DNA from: Streptomyces sp. CHD11 | Lineage (GTDB): Bacteria > Actinomycetota > Actinomycetes > Streptomycetales > Streptomycetaceae | Direction: 5' to 3' | Length of the DNA: 64,000 bases | NCBI RefSeq assembly: GCF_018638295.1 | Contig: NZ_JABTTS010000016.1 | Location: forward strand, 1 to 64,000 | Shown here: positions 58,052-64,000 of the stretch, piece by piece | Position numbering within the stretch: position 1 is the first letter of the stretch | Layout of the letters: every line of letters begins with the position of its first letter | Program-made: the position numbers and the translations under genes | Notes under the pieces: generated by a model | What the model saw: the letters and a program-made list of their open reading frames with translations, nothing else | Databases searched by the model: none | Told to the model about the DNA's origin: nothing

Positions 58052-58590
58052 CACTCGACGCGACCGCCGGCGGCGCGCTGTCCGCCCCGTACAGCGCGCT
58101 GGTGGTCACGGCCTCGAACCGGGCCGCGGCCGGCGTGTACCGGGACAGGGGCGGCCCCCTGCTCGCGGAGGGGCTGCGGAGCTTCGGCTTCGCGGTCGAC
58201 GGCCCGCAGGTGGTCCCCGACGGCGACCCCGTGGAAGCGGCTCTCCGCGCGGGCGCCGACGCCGGGTACGACGTCATCGTCACCACCGGCGGAACCGGCA
58301 TCTCGCCCACCGACCGCACCCCCGAGGCCACGCGCCGGGTCATCGACCACGAGGTGCCCGGCATCGCGGAGGCCATCCGCGCGCACGGCCGGGACAAGGT
58401 GCCCACGGCCGCCCTCTCCCGGGGGCTGGCCGGAGTCGCGGGCGGCACGCTGATCGTCAACCTGCCCGGTTCCGGCGGCGGGGTGAAGGACGGCCTGGCC
58501 GTCCTGGAGCCGCTGCTGAGGCATGCCGTGGACCAGTTGCGAGGCGGGGACCACCCCCGGCCCGGCGCCAGTGACGGGGGTGCGAGCTGA
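58048..58590 (+). CDS. moaB: Molybdopterin adenylyltransferase-type MoaB
   Basis: 180 residues, ATG 58048 overlapping the moaC stop (ATGA). MoaB/Mog fold: YSALVVTASNRAAAGVYRDR, GYDVIVTTGGTGISPTDRTP, GTLIVNLPGSGGGVKDGLAV. Adenylates or binds molybdopterin in Moco synthesis. Its stop overlaps the next gene's CTG codon. Confidence 0.9.
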   Translation: MTLDATAGGALSAPYSALVVTASNRAAAGVYRDRGGPLLAEGLRSFGFAVDGPQVVPDGDPVEAALRAGADAGYDVIVTTGGTGISPTDRTPEATRRVIDHEVPGIAEAIRAHGRDKVPTAALSRGLAGVAGGTLIVNLPGSGGGVKDGLAVLEPLLRHAVDQLRGGDHPRPGASDGGAS

Positions 58591-59270
58591 ACAGCCCGTA
58601 CTGGCCGGTCGAGCTGGTCGACGGCGACATCGTCCTCCGGCCGATAAAGCTGCGCGACCAGAGGGCCTGGCGCGAGGTCAACCGGCGCAACCGGGACTGG
58701 CTGCGGCCCTGGGAGGCGACCGTCCCGCCGCCCACGCCCGGCGGTCCCCTCACCCACCGTCCGACCTACCGTCAGATGGTCCGCCATCTGCGTTCGGAGG
58801 CGGCCGCCGGGCGGATGCTGCCTTTCGTCATCGAGTACCAGGGGCGCCTCGTCGGGCAGTTGACGGTCGCCGGGATCACCTGGGGGTCGATGTGCTCGGG
58901 CCATGTCGGCTACTGGGTGGACGAGTCGGTGGCCGGGCGGGGAGTGGTGCCGACGGCCGTGGCGATGGTCGTCGACCACTGTTTCCGCTCGGTCGGACTG
59001 CACCGCATCGAGGTCTGTATTCGCCCGGAGAACGGGCCGAGCCGCAGGGTCGTGGAGAAACTCGGATTCCGCGAGGAAGGGCTGCGTCCGCGCTATCTCC
59101 ACATCGACGGGGCCTGGCGGGACCATCTTGTCTTCGCGCTCACGGCGGAGGAGGCCCCCGACGGTTTGCTCGCCCGGTGGCACCGGGCACGCTCCCAGGA
59201 GCCGTCCGGCCACGAGCTGCCCGGACACGAACGCCGGCATCGTGGAATCCCGCACGGTCCAGGTAATTGA
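58587..59270 (+). CDS. rimJ: GNAT acetyltransferase RimJ-like, with CTG start
   Basis: 227 residues starting at CTG 58587 (LNSPYWPVELVDGDIVLRPI). The frame has a TGA at 58572-58574 and no ATG/GTG/TTG before conserved residues, so a CTG start, in CTGA overlap with the moaB stop, is the best fit. Core: RNRDWLRPWEATVPPPTPGG, GVVPTAVAMVVDHCFRSVGL (acetyl-CoA loop), PENGPSRRVVEKLGFREEGL. RimJ-type proteins acetylate ribosomal or other protein N-termini. Corresponds to Rv0995 next to moeA1. Confidence 0.8.
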   Translation: MNSPYWPVELVDGDIVLRPIKLRDQRAWREVNRRNRDWLRPWEATVPPPTPGGPLTHRPTYRQMVRHLRSEAAAGRMLPFVIEYQGRLVGQLTVAGITWGSMCSGHVGYWVDESVAGRGVVPTAVAMVVDHCFRSVGLHRIEVCIRPENGPSRRVVEKLGFREEGLRPRYLHIDGAWRDHLVFALTAEEAPDGLLARWHRARSQEPSGHELPGHERRHRGIPHGPGN

Positions 59271-59441
59271 ATAAACGTTCGAATTTGAGCGAATGGTGAC
59301 CGCGTCGGGCGCGGAATTCCCGGTTCGGGTGGCCCTCTGATCGAGCCGGTCACAAGAAAAGTTCGAAATATCAGCCAGATCGTGCGACACACCGGCCCAA
59401 TTGGCGGATGGCCCCCTCCAAACCCCTCTACCGTGTGAGGC

Positions 59442-60671
59442 GTGAGCAGCAGCGGCCTCATCTACGCAGTCATTGTCGGGGCCTGGGCCGCCTACTTGGT
59501 GCCGATGTGGCTCCGTAGGCAGGACGAGCTGAACGAGGCCCGTCCGACGGAACGCTTCAGCACCGCCATCCGATTGCTGTCCGGACGGGCGGGCATGGAG
59601 CGCCGGTACGCCAAGGACCTGCGGGCGCGCTCCGCCGACGAGGGGGAGCAGGGCGTCCACGACCCGGATGCGATCACCGACTCGGTGGACGTCCGGGCCT
59701 TCGCCGTGTCCCGGACCCGTCCGGAGACCCAGGCGTCCGTACCGTCCCGCCCCGAGGAGCGGCCGGAACCCGCGGGGGCCGACCGGACCGGCCCGCCCCC
59801 GCGTGAACGCGCGGAACGGCAGGCGCAGCGCGGAGCGGCGCCCGGACCCGCCCCCGCGCGGGCAGCCGTCCCGCCGGCCCGCCGCGCACCGGACATCCGA
59901 CGCGAGCGGGCGGCGCAGGCCGCCGCCGCGCGCGCCCGGCGCACCCAGGCGCTCGCCCGCCGCCGCCGGACCACCACCGTGCTGTTCGTCGCCTTCACAC
60001 TCGGCGCGGTCGTCGCGGCGGTCGGCGGCCTCGCCTTCCTCTGGGTGCCCGGTGTCCCGGCCGTGCTGCTGAGCGCCTACATCGTGTACCTGCGCTCCCA
60101 GGAACACCGCAGATTCGCGTACCAGATGGACCGCCGGCAGGCGGAGGTCGCGGCGCAGCGGCTGCGCGAGCGCCAGCCGCGCCGCCGCCCGGCCGCCGAC
60201 CACGCGGACGCCGACGAACCGGAGGGTCCGGAAGCCGGAGCCGCCGTCGACCCGGGCCTCACCGCGCTCGCCGCGGACCGGCGCGCGCTCGTCGAGCAGA
60301 CCGACCACGCCGAGTGGGTCGACCAGCAGCGGGAGCGGCAGCGCCGCCCCGACCAGGGCGGCGACAGCTGGGACCCGGTCCCGGTGCCGCTCCCGACGTA
60401 TGTGACGGCCCCGGTGGCCCCGCGCGCCACGAGCGACGTGGACCTCGGCGCGCCGGACACCTGGAGCTCGGCCCGCTCGAGCGCGGTACCGGCCGGTGAG
60501 GCGGCCGCCGTCCCGGCCGAGGAAGCGGACCCGGACCCCGACCCCGCCCCCGCCGACGAGCGCACCGACGCCCGCCGCGCGGCCTCCGCCCGCCGCTCCC
60601 GCGAACGCGGCCGCACCCCCCTCTTCGACCAGTACGAGGACGGCGCCCGCCCGAAGGCGGCCAACGAGTAG
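59442..60671 (+). CDS. sepX: SepX/GlpR-type membrane protein of cell division
   Basis: 409 residues, GTG 59442. N-terminal membrane segment SSGLIYAVIVGAWAAYLVPM, then WLRRQDELNEARPTERFSTA, a long Arg/Pro/Ala-rich cytoplasmic or disordered region, and a C-terminal hydrophobic pair (TVLFVAFTLGAVVAAVGGLA, FLWVPGVPAVLLSAYIVYL) around residues 182-222. This layout is that of SepX (S. venezuelae) and GlpR (Corynebacterium; Rv0996 in M. tuberculosis), membrane partners of the gephyrin-like Glp and of FtsZ. The position downstream of galU-glp-moaC-moaB-rimJ supports it. Residue-level comparison not possible here. Confidence 0.85.
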   Translation: MSSSGLIYAVIVGAWAAYLVPMWLRRQDELNEARPTERFSTAIRLLSGRAGMERRYAKDLRARSADEGEQGVHDPDAITDSVDVRAFAVSRTRPETQASVPSRPEERPEPAGADRTGPPPRERAERQAQRGAAPGPAPARAAVPPARRAPDIRRERAAQAAAARARRTQALARRRRTTTVLFVAFTLGAVVAAVGGLAFLWVPGVPAVLLSAYIVYLRSQEHRRFAYQMDRRQAEVAAQRLRERQPRRRPAADHADADEPEGPEAGAAVDPGLTALAADRRALVEQTDHAEWVDQQRERQRRPDQGGDSWDPVPVPLPTYVTAPVAPRATSDVDLGAPDTWSSARSSAVPAGEAAAVPAEEADPDPDPAPADERTDARRAASARRSRERGRTPLFDQYEDGARPKAANE

Positions 60672-60731
60672 TGCCAGGCCAACGGATTTCCGAGCACCCC
60701 GATCGGGATGCTAAAGTTTCACTCGTTGCAA

Positions 60732-60805
60732 GGGCCTGTGGCGCAGTCTGGTAGCGCACCTCGTTCGCATCGAGGGGGTCTGGGGTTCAAATCCCCACAG
60801 GTCCA
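60732..60805 (+). tRNA. tRNA-Ala (anticodon CGC)
   Basis: A 74-nt cloverleaf: acceptor GGGCCTG/CAGGTCC, D arm GCGC/GCGC, anticodon stem CCTCG/CGAGG with loop TTCGCAT (anticodon CGC), T arm TGGGG-TTCAAAT-CCCCA, discriminator A. Reads GCG codons. CCA not encoded fully. Followed by a rho-independent type hairpin. Confidence 0.95.
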
Positions 60806-60815
60806 CCGCAGCTGA

Positions 60816-60842
60816 GCCCCCGCCGAGAAATCGGCGGGGGCT
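60816..60842 (+). terminator. Hairpin terminator after tRNA-Ala
   Basis: gcccccgccga (60816-60826), gaaa loop, tcggcgggggc (60831-60841), then t-rich cttcttcg. An 11-12 base-pair stem directly after the tRNA. Confidence 0.8.
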
Positions 60843-61003
60843 TCTTCGTGTCGTTCCACGGTTCATGCTGTGGCCGTCACCCGGCCTTCGGGGGCGGTCC
60901 ACGGCTCGCGGATGCCGGACCGGGTCCGCCCCCGGTCACCTCGCCTCCCGCGGGCCGGAACAGCGGGCTTCCGGCGACGACCTGGTGGCCGTGGCCGACG
61001 GCC

Positions 61004-61480
61004 TCAGAGGGGCTTCGCGTAGCAGCGGCTGTCCTCGTGGTGGCGGTAGTAGCCGAACTTCTCGCAGGGGGCGTAGCCGCTCGAGGTGTACAGGGCGATG
61101 GCCTCGGGCTGCCTGATGCCCGTCTCCAGGACCATGCGGACGCGGCCGGCCGCGCGGGCGTCGTCCTCCAGGGCGGTCAGCAGGCGGCGGGCGAGGCCGC
61201 GGCCGCGCATCTGCTCGATCACGTACATGCGCTTCAGTTCGGCGTCGCCGTCGCGGTTGCCCTCACCGTTGGCGTCCTGCACGCGCCAGCCGCCGGAGGC
61301 CACGGGGACGCCGGCCTCGTCGTACGCGATCAGGTAGACGCCGTTCGGGGGCGCGAAGTCCGCCGGGTGCATCGGGGTGGAGTCGCCGCCGTCGCCGTAG
61401 CGGACGTGGTACTCGGCCTGGACTTCGGCGTCCAGCTTCGCGGCGTCGGGGTGGTCGTAGGGGACCCGGCGGATATCCAT
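61004..61480 (-). CDS. GNAT N-acetyltransferase
   Basis: 158 residues. GNAT motif with acetyl-CoA loop EQMRGRGLARRLLTALEDDA, preceded by GVYLIAYDEAGVPVASGGWR and followed by TGIRQPEAIALYTSSGYAPC and EKFGYYRHHEDS. Target unknown. Divergent from exonuclease III. Confidence 0.85.
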   Translation of the reverse strand: MDIRRVPYDHPDAAKLDAEVQAEYHVRYGDGGDSTPMHPADFAPPNGVYLIAYDEAGVPVASGGWRVQDANGEGNRDGDAELKRMYVIEQMRGRGLARRLLTALEDDARAAGRVRMVLETGIRQPEAIALYTSSGYAPCEKFGYYRHHEDSRCYAKPL

Positions 61481-61530
61481 GCCGAATACCGTAAAACATG
61501 CCCGGACCTGGAGTGTCGTATCGTGCCCTG

Positions 61531-62343
61531 GTGCTTACTGTGACCTCCGTCAATGTGAATGGACTGCGGGCCGCCGCGAAGAAGGGCTTCGTGGAGTGGC
61601 TGGCCGGGACCTCCGCCGATGTGGTGTGCCTTCAGGAGGTGCGGGCGGAGGCGAAGCAGTTGCCGGAGCAGGTGCGGGAGCCCGAGGGGTGGCATGTCGT
61701 GCACGCGCCCGCTGCCGCGAAGGGGCGGGCGGGGGTGTCCCTGTACAGCCGGCGTGAGCCGGACCGGGTCCAGGTGGGCTTCGGGTCGGCGGAGTTCGAC
61801 GGCAGCGGGCGGTACGTGGAAGTGGATCTGCCCGGGTTGACGGTCGCCTCGCTGTATCTGCCGTCGGGGGAGGTCGGCACCGAGCGGCAGGAGGAGAAGG
61901 TGCGGTTCATGGGGGAGTTCCTCGCCCATCTCAAGGGCCTGCGGGAGCGGGCCGCCGCCGAGGGGCGTGAGGTCGTCGTCTGCGGGGACTGGAACATCGC
62001 CCATGAGAAGGCGGACCTGAAGAACTGGCGGGGGAACACCAAAAACTCAGGGTTCCTGCCGGAGGAGCGGGAGTGGCTGTCGCGGGTGCTCGGCGCGGGC
62101 GACGGCGGGTACGTCGACGTGGTGCGGAAGCTGCACCCGGACGTCGAGGGGCCGTACTCGTGGTGGTCCTACCGGGGGCGGGCCTTCGACAACGACACCG
62201 GGTGGAGGATCGACTACCAGCTGGCGACCGCGGGGCTAGCGGGGCGGGCGGTCAAGGCGTATGTGGAGCGGGCCGCCACGCACGCCGAGCGGTGGTCGGA
62301 CCATGCGCCGGTGACGGTCGTCTACGAGCAGGTGACCGGCTGA
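61531..62343 (+). CDS. xth: Exodeoxyribonuclease III
   Basis: 270 residues from GTG 61531 (an ATG at 61498 would give 281). AP endonuclease/exonuclease III family: SVNVNGLRAAAKKGFVEWLA, DVVCLQEVRAEAKQLPEQV (E of the LQE motif), VVVCGDWNIAHEKADLKNWR (GDWN), RAFDNDTGWRIDYQLATAGL (DYxL) and WSDHAPVTVV (SDHxP). Cuts DNA 5' to abasic sites and degrades 3' ends. Confidence 0.93.
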   Translation: MLTVTSVNVNGLRAAAKKGFVEWLAGTSADVVCLQEVRAEAKQLPEQVREPEGWHVVHAPAAAKGRAGVSLYSRREPDRVQVGFGSAEFDGSGRYVEVDLPGLTVASLYLPSGEVGTERQEEKVRFMGEFLAHLKGLRERAAAEGREVVVCGDWNIAHEKADLKNWRGNTKNSGFLPEEREWLSRVLGAGDGGYVDVVRKLHPDVEGPYSWWSYRGRAFDNDTGWRIDYQLATAGLAGRAVKAYVERAATHAERWSDHAPVTVVYEQVTG

Positions 62344-62475
62344 CCGGCCGGTCGCCGGGAAGCTATGATGCGGGTATGGAGTGCTTTGCCGCCTGGCGTA
62401 CCCGCCACTGAGGGCCCCGCCCACCGCCGGTTCCCGGCCGAGGGCGGGCCGACCGATGCCCCCGTTCCGTCCGGG
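62340..62475 (+). promoter_or_regulatory. Leader region upstream of the GNAT gene: promoter, leader ORF, hairpin
   Basis: A promoter-like pair ctgacc (62340-62345) and tatgat (62364-62369) with 18-base spacing would start transcription near 62376, exactly at the ATG of a 12-codon ORF. After its stop, ggccccgccc (62413-62422) can pair with gggcgggcc (62442-62450), forming a hairpin ahead of the GNAT ribosome binding site. Organisation fits an attenuator in a leaderless transcript. Confidence 0.45.
62376..62411 (+). CDS. Leader peptide MECFAAWRTRH, probable attenuator uORF
   Basis: ATG 62376 to TGA 62409-62411 encodes the 11-residue peptide MECFAAWRTRH. It has no ribosome binding site but its ATG matches the predicted transcription start, so leaderless translation is likely. 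The hairpin immediately follows the stop and the GNAT start GTG 62508 lies 97 bases after. Could stall on limiting tRNA or antibiotic and open the hairpin. Inferred, not tested. Confidence 0.45.
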   Translation: MECFAAWRTRH

Positions 62476-62507
62476 TATCAAGCCCTCAGCCCGAAAGGCG
62501 CACTCCC

Positions 62508-62990
62508 GTGCTCGTTCGCGCGTTCACCCAGCATGATCAGGTTCCCCTCACCGAACTGACCATCGAGACATTCCGGCCGTTCTACGAGGACTCCTTCCGC
62601 CCCCTGGTGGGCGAGACCGTCTTCCACAACCAGCACGGCGACTGGCGGGACGACTACCGCCGGCAGGTCGCCGGACTCCACGACCCCGACCGGCACGCCT
62701 ACGTCGCCGTCGCCGAGGACCGGGGCGACATCGCCGGGTACGTGGCGTGGAGCGTCGACCCGGCCCGCAGGAACGGCAGCGTCACGCTCCTCGCGGTCGC
62801 GGCCGGACACCGCCGCCACCACGTCGGCACCGCACTGTGCGAGCACGCCTTCGCCGGAATGCGGGCCCTCGGGGCCGAGGTGGTCGAGATCGGCACCGGG
62901 GGAGACCCCTTCCACGCACCCGCCAGGGCCCTGTACGAAAGGCTCGGGTGCACCCCGCTCCCGGTCGCCGTCTACTACCGCCGGCTCTGA
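62508..62990 (+). CDS. GNAT N-acetyltransferase with upstream leader ORF
   Basis: 160 residues, GTG 62508. GNAT core: VPLTELTIETFRPFYEDSFR (N-terminal), VTLLAVAAGHRRHHVGTALC (acetyl-CoA loop), EHAFAGMRALGAEVVEIGTG, ARALYERLGCTPLPVAVYYR (C-terminal strand). Substrate unknown; the leader ORF suggests inducible expression, as in some drug-acetylating enzymes. Convergent with the MerR gene. Confidence 0.8.
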   Translation: MLVRAFTQHDQVPLTELTIETFRPFYEDSFRPLVGETVFHNQHGDWRDDYRRQVAGLHDPDRHAYVAVAEDRGDIAGYVAWSVDPARRNGSVTLLAVAAGHRRHHVGTALCEHAFAGMRALGAEVVEIGTGGDPFHAPARALYERLGCTPLPVAVYYRRL

Positions 62991-62994
62991 GGCG

Positions 62995-63726
62995 TCAACC
63001 CTCCGGGACGGGCCCGCGCGGACCGTCCCGGAGGGGCGGGACGGCCCCGGCCGCCCCGGGCCGGTCCCGCTTGCGTAGCCGCCGGTCCAGGGCCAGGGAG
63101 AGTTCCGCGTCGACCACGCTGCGGGCCAGGGGGCGCAGGCGGTGCAGGGCGTCCTGTGGGGCATGACGGAGGATCAGGCCGGCGAAGAGGTCGGCCAGGG
63201 TGTCGGCGTGGGTGCGGACCTCGGCGCCGGTGCGGAGTACCTCCGCGAGCGGGATGCCCTCGCGGACCAGCGCCGAGGACACCTCCAGCAGACGGCGGCT
63301 GATGTGGACGATGTCCTCGCCGTCGACGCCGAGGTACCCGAGGTCCAGCGCGGCGGCCAGGTTCTCCGGGGTGACCTCTCCGGCGAAGTGGTCGGCGAGT
63401 TCCTCGGGGGTGAGGCGGACCGGGGTCTCCTCGGTGGGGGGATCCATGCCGAGGAGTTCGCCGACGTCGCGGCCGTGGTCGAAGGCCTCGGCGAGCTCGG
63501 CTATGCCGTTCAGGGTGTGGCCGCGTTCCAGCAGCGCCGTGATCGTCCGCAGCCGGGCCAGGTGGTGGTCGTCGTACCAGGCGATACGGCCCTCGCGGCG
63601 GGGCGGCGGGATCAGCTTGCGTTCGCGGTAGAAGCGCAGGGTGCGCACCGTGATGCCGGCCAGTTCGGCCAGTTCCTCCATGCGGTACTCGCGCTGCTCC
63701 GCCGGTCCCTCGCTGTCTGCTGCCAC
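62995..63726 (-). CDS. MerR-family transcriptional regulator
   Basis: 243 residues. Winged HTH: YRMEELAELAGITVRTLRFY, RERKLIPPPRREGRIAWYDD, HHLARLRTITALLERGHTLN, followed by a coiled dimerization helix and a C-terminal ligand domain (about 100-230). Divergent from a flavin monooxygenase gene, 132 bases away; it probably controls that gene. Confidence 0.9.
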   Translation of the reverse strand: MAADSEGPAEQREYRMEELAELAGITVRTLRFYRERKLIPPPRREGRIAWYDDHHLARLRTITALLERGHTLNGIAELAEAFDHGRDVGELLGMDPPTEETPVRLTPEELADHFAGEVTPENLAAALDLGYLGVDGEDIVHISRRLLEVSSALVREGIPLAEVLRTGAEVRTHADTLADLFAGLILRHAPQDALHRLRPLARSVVDAELSLALDRRLRKRDRPGAAGAVPPLRDGPRGPVPEG

Positions 63727-63858
63727 GTGTGAAGCCTAGGGCGTACCGGCGGTAAGTTTCCTGGCCCGCCCCCTACCCATCAGTACGGCGCTGTTCTACT
63801 CTCCCCATTGCGCCAGTGTTCACTGGCAGGGTTCTGGGCGACACGTGGAGGCTTCGCG

Positions 63859-64000
63859 ATGGCCGAGCACGAGCACGAACACGTACGGGTGGCGGTGATC
63901 GGGTCGGGGTTCGGCGGACTCGGGGCCGCCGTGCGGCTGCGCCGCGAGGGGATCACCGACTTCGTCGTCCTGGAACGGGCGAGCAGTGTCGGCGGCACCT
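63859..64000 (+). CDS. Flavin-dependent monooxygenase (BVMO-type), cut by window end
   Basis: Starts at ATG 63859; only 47 codons lie in the window. FAD-binding Rossmann motif RVAVIGSGFGGLGAAVRLRR (GxGxxG) and ITDFVVLERASSVGGT match Baeyer-Villiger/FMO-type monooxygenases. Probably regulated by the divergent MerR protein. Type uncertain from so short a segment. Confidence 0.7.
   Translation, partial: MAEHEHEHVRVAVIGSGFGGLGAAVRLRREGITDFVVLERASSVGGT

Overview
The window is high-GC actinobacterial DNA, most likely a Streptomyces chromosome: GTG/TTG/CTG starts, ATGA/GTGA gene overlaps, an HrdD-type sigma factor, a SepX/GlpR cell-division protein and Streptomyces-only families such as DUF6227. 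It splits into an accessory island (about 1-25,700) and conserved core chromosome (about 25,700-64,000), with a tRNA-Arg(CCU) at the junction.

Accessory island. Bases 1-3,516 hold relics of three insertion sequences (IS481, IS256, IS5 types) around a compact, clearly lower-GC CBASS antiphage operon: a CD-NTase and a Cap5 HNH-SAVED nuclease. A second CBASS locus follows at 4,922-9,455: a DUF3892 reading frame, a second CD-NTase ending in glycine, a Cap2-type E2-E1 conjugating enzyme, and a second Cap5 on the opposite strand with its 3' end overlapping cap2. Between the two loci lies an overlapping pair of an XRE repressor and an ImmA/IrrE-type zinc peptidase (HELSH), the arrangement known as CapH/CapP in regulated CBASS systems. 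After a decayed YdcF-family gene comes an unusual minus-strand operon (16,687 to 11,536, possibly on to 10,391). It encodes an HATPase, a MurA-like enolpyruvyl transferase, a 5'-nucleotidase-like phosphoesterase, two dCTP-deaminase-fold proteins that have lost complementary catalytic residues, and a glycosyltransferase. Nearly every junction is a 4-base stop/start overlap. A frame-broken XRE gene and an HFCD flavoprotein are divergent from it. The right part of the island is an integrative mobilizable element: relaxase, MobC, a DUF3631 ATPase whose 5' region carries 13 copies of an iteron-like 8-mer, an excisionase-type HTH, an XRE regulator and a tyrosine integrase beside tRNA-Arg. I saw no second att copy, so the left boundary probably lies outside the window.

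Core chromosome. From 25,945 the order is methyltransferase, M6 protease, TetR/MFS, MarR/dioxygenase, GNAT, hrdD, TetR, WYL/MFS, the fructose PTS operon (deoR-type fruR, fruK, fruA), DUF6227, P1 peptidase, mscL, SAF protein, mtnP, a zinc-ribbon redox chaperone (ruc/fmdB) with a CIRCE operator on its ribosome binding site, an MFS transporter, a cation/proton antiporter, penicillin acylase, and 5-formyl-THF cyclo-ligase. The operon galU-moeA/glp-moaC-moaB-rimJ followed by sepX/glpR comes next. From memory this parallels S. coelicolor around SCO3177-SCO3206 and M. tuberculosis Rv0984-Rv0996. The window ends with tRNA-Ala(CGC), exonuclease III, two GNAT genes (one with a leader ORF), a MerR regulator and the start of a flavin monooxygenase.

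No database search was possible. Family calls rest on motifs, length, overlaps and gene order; identities described as by eye are not measured.
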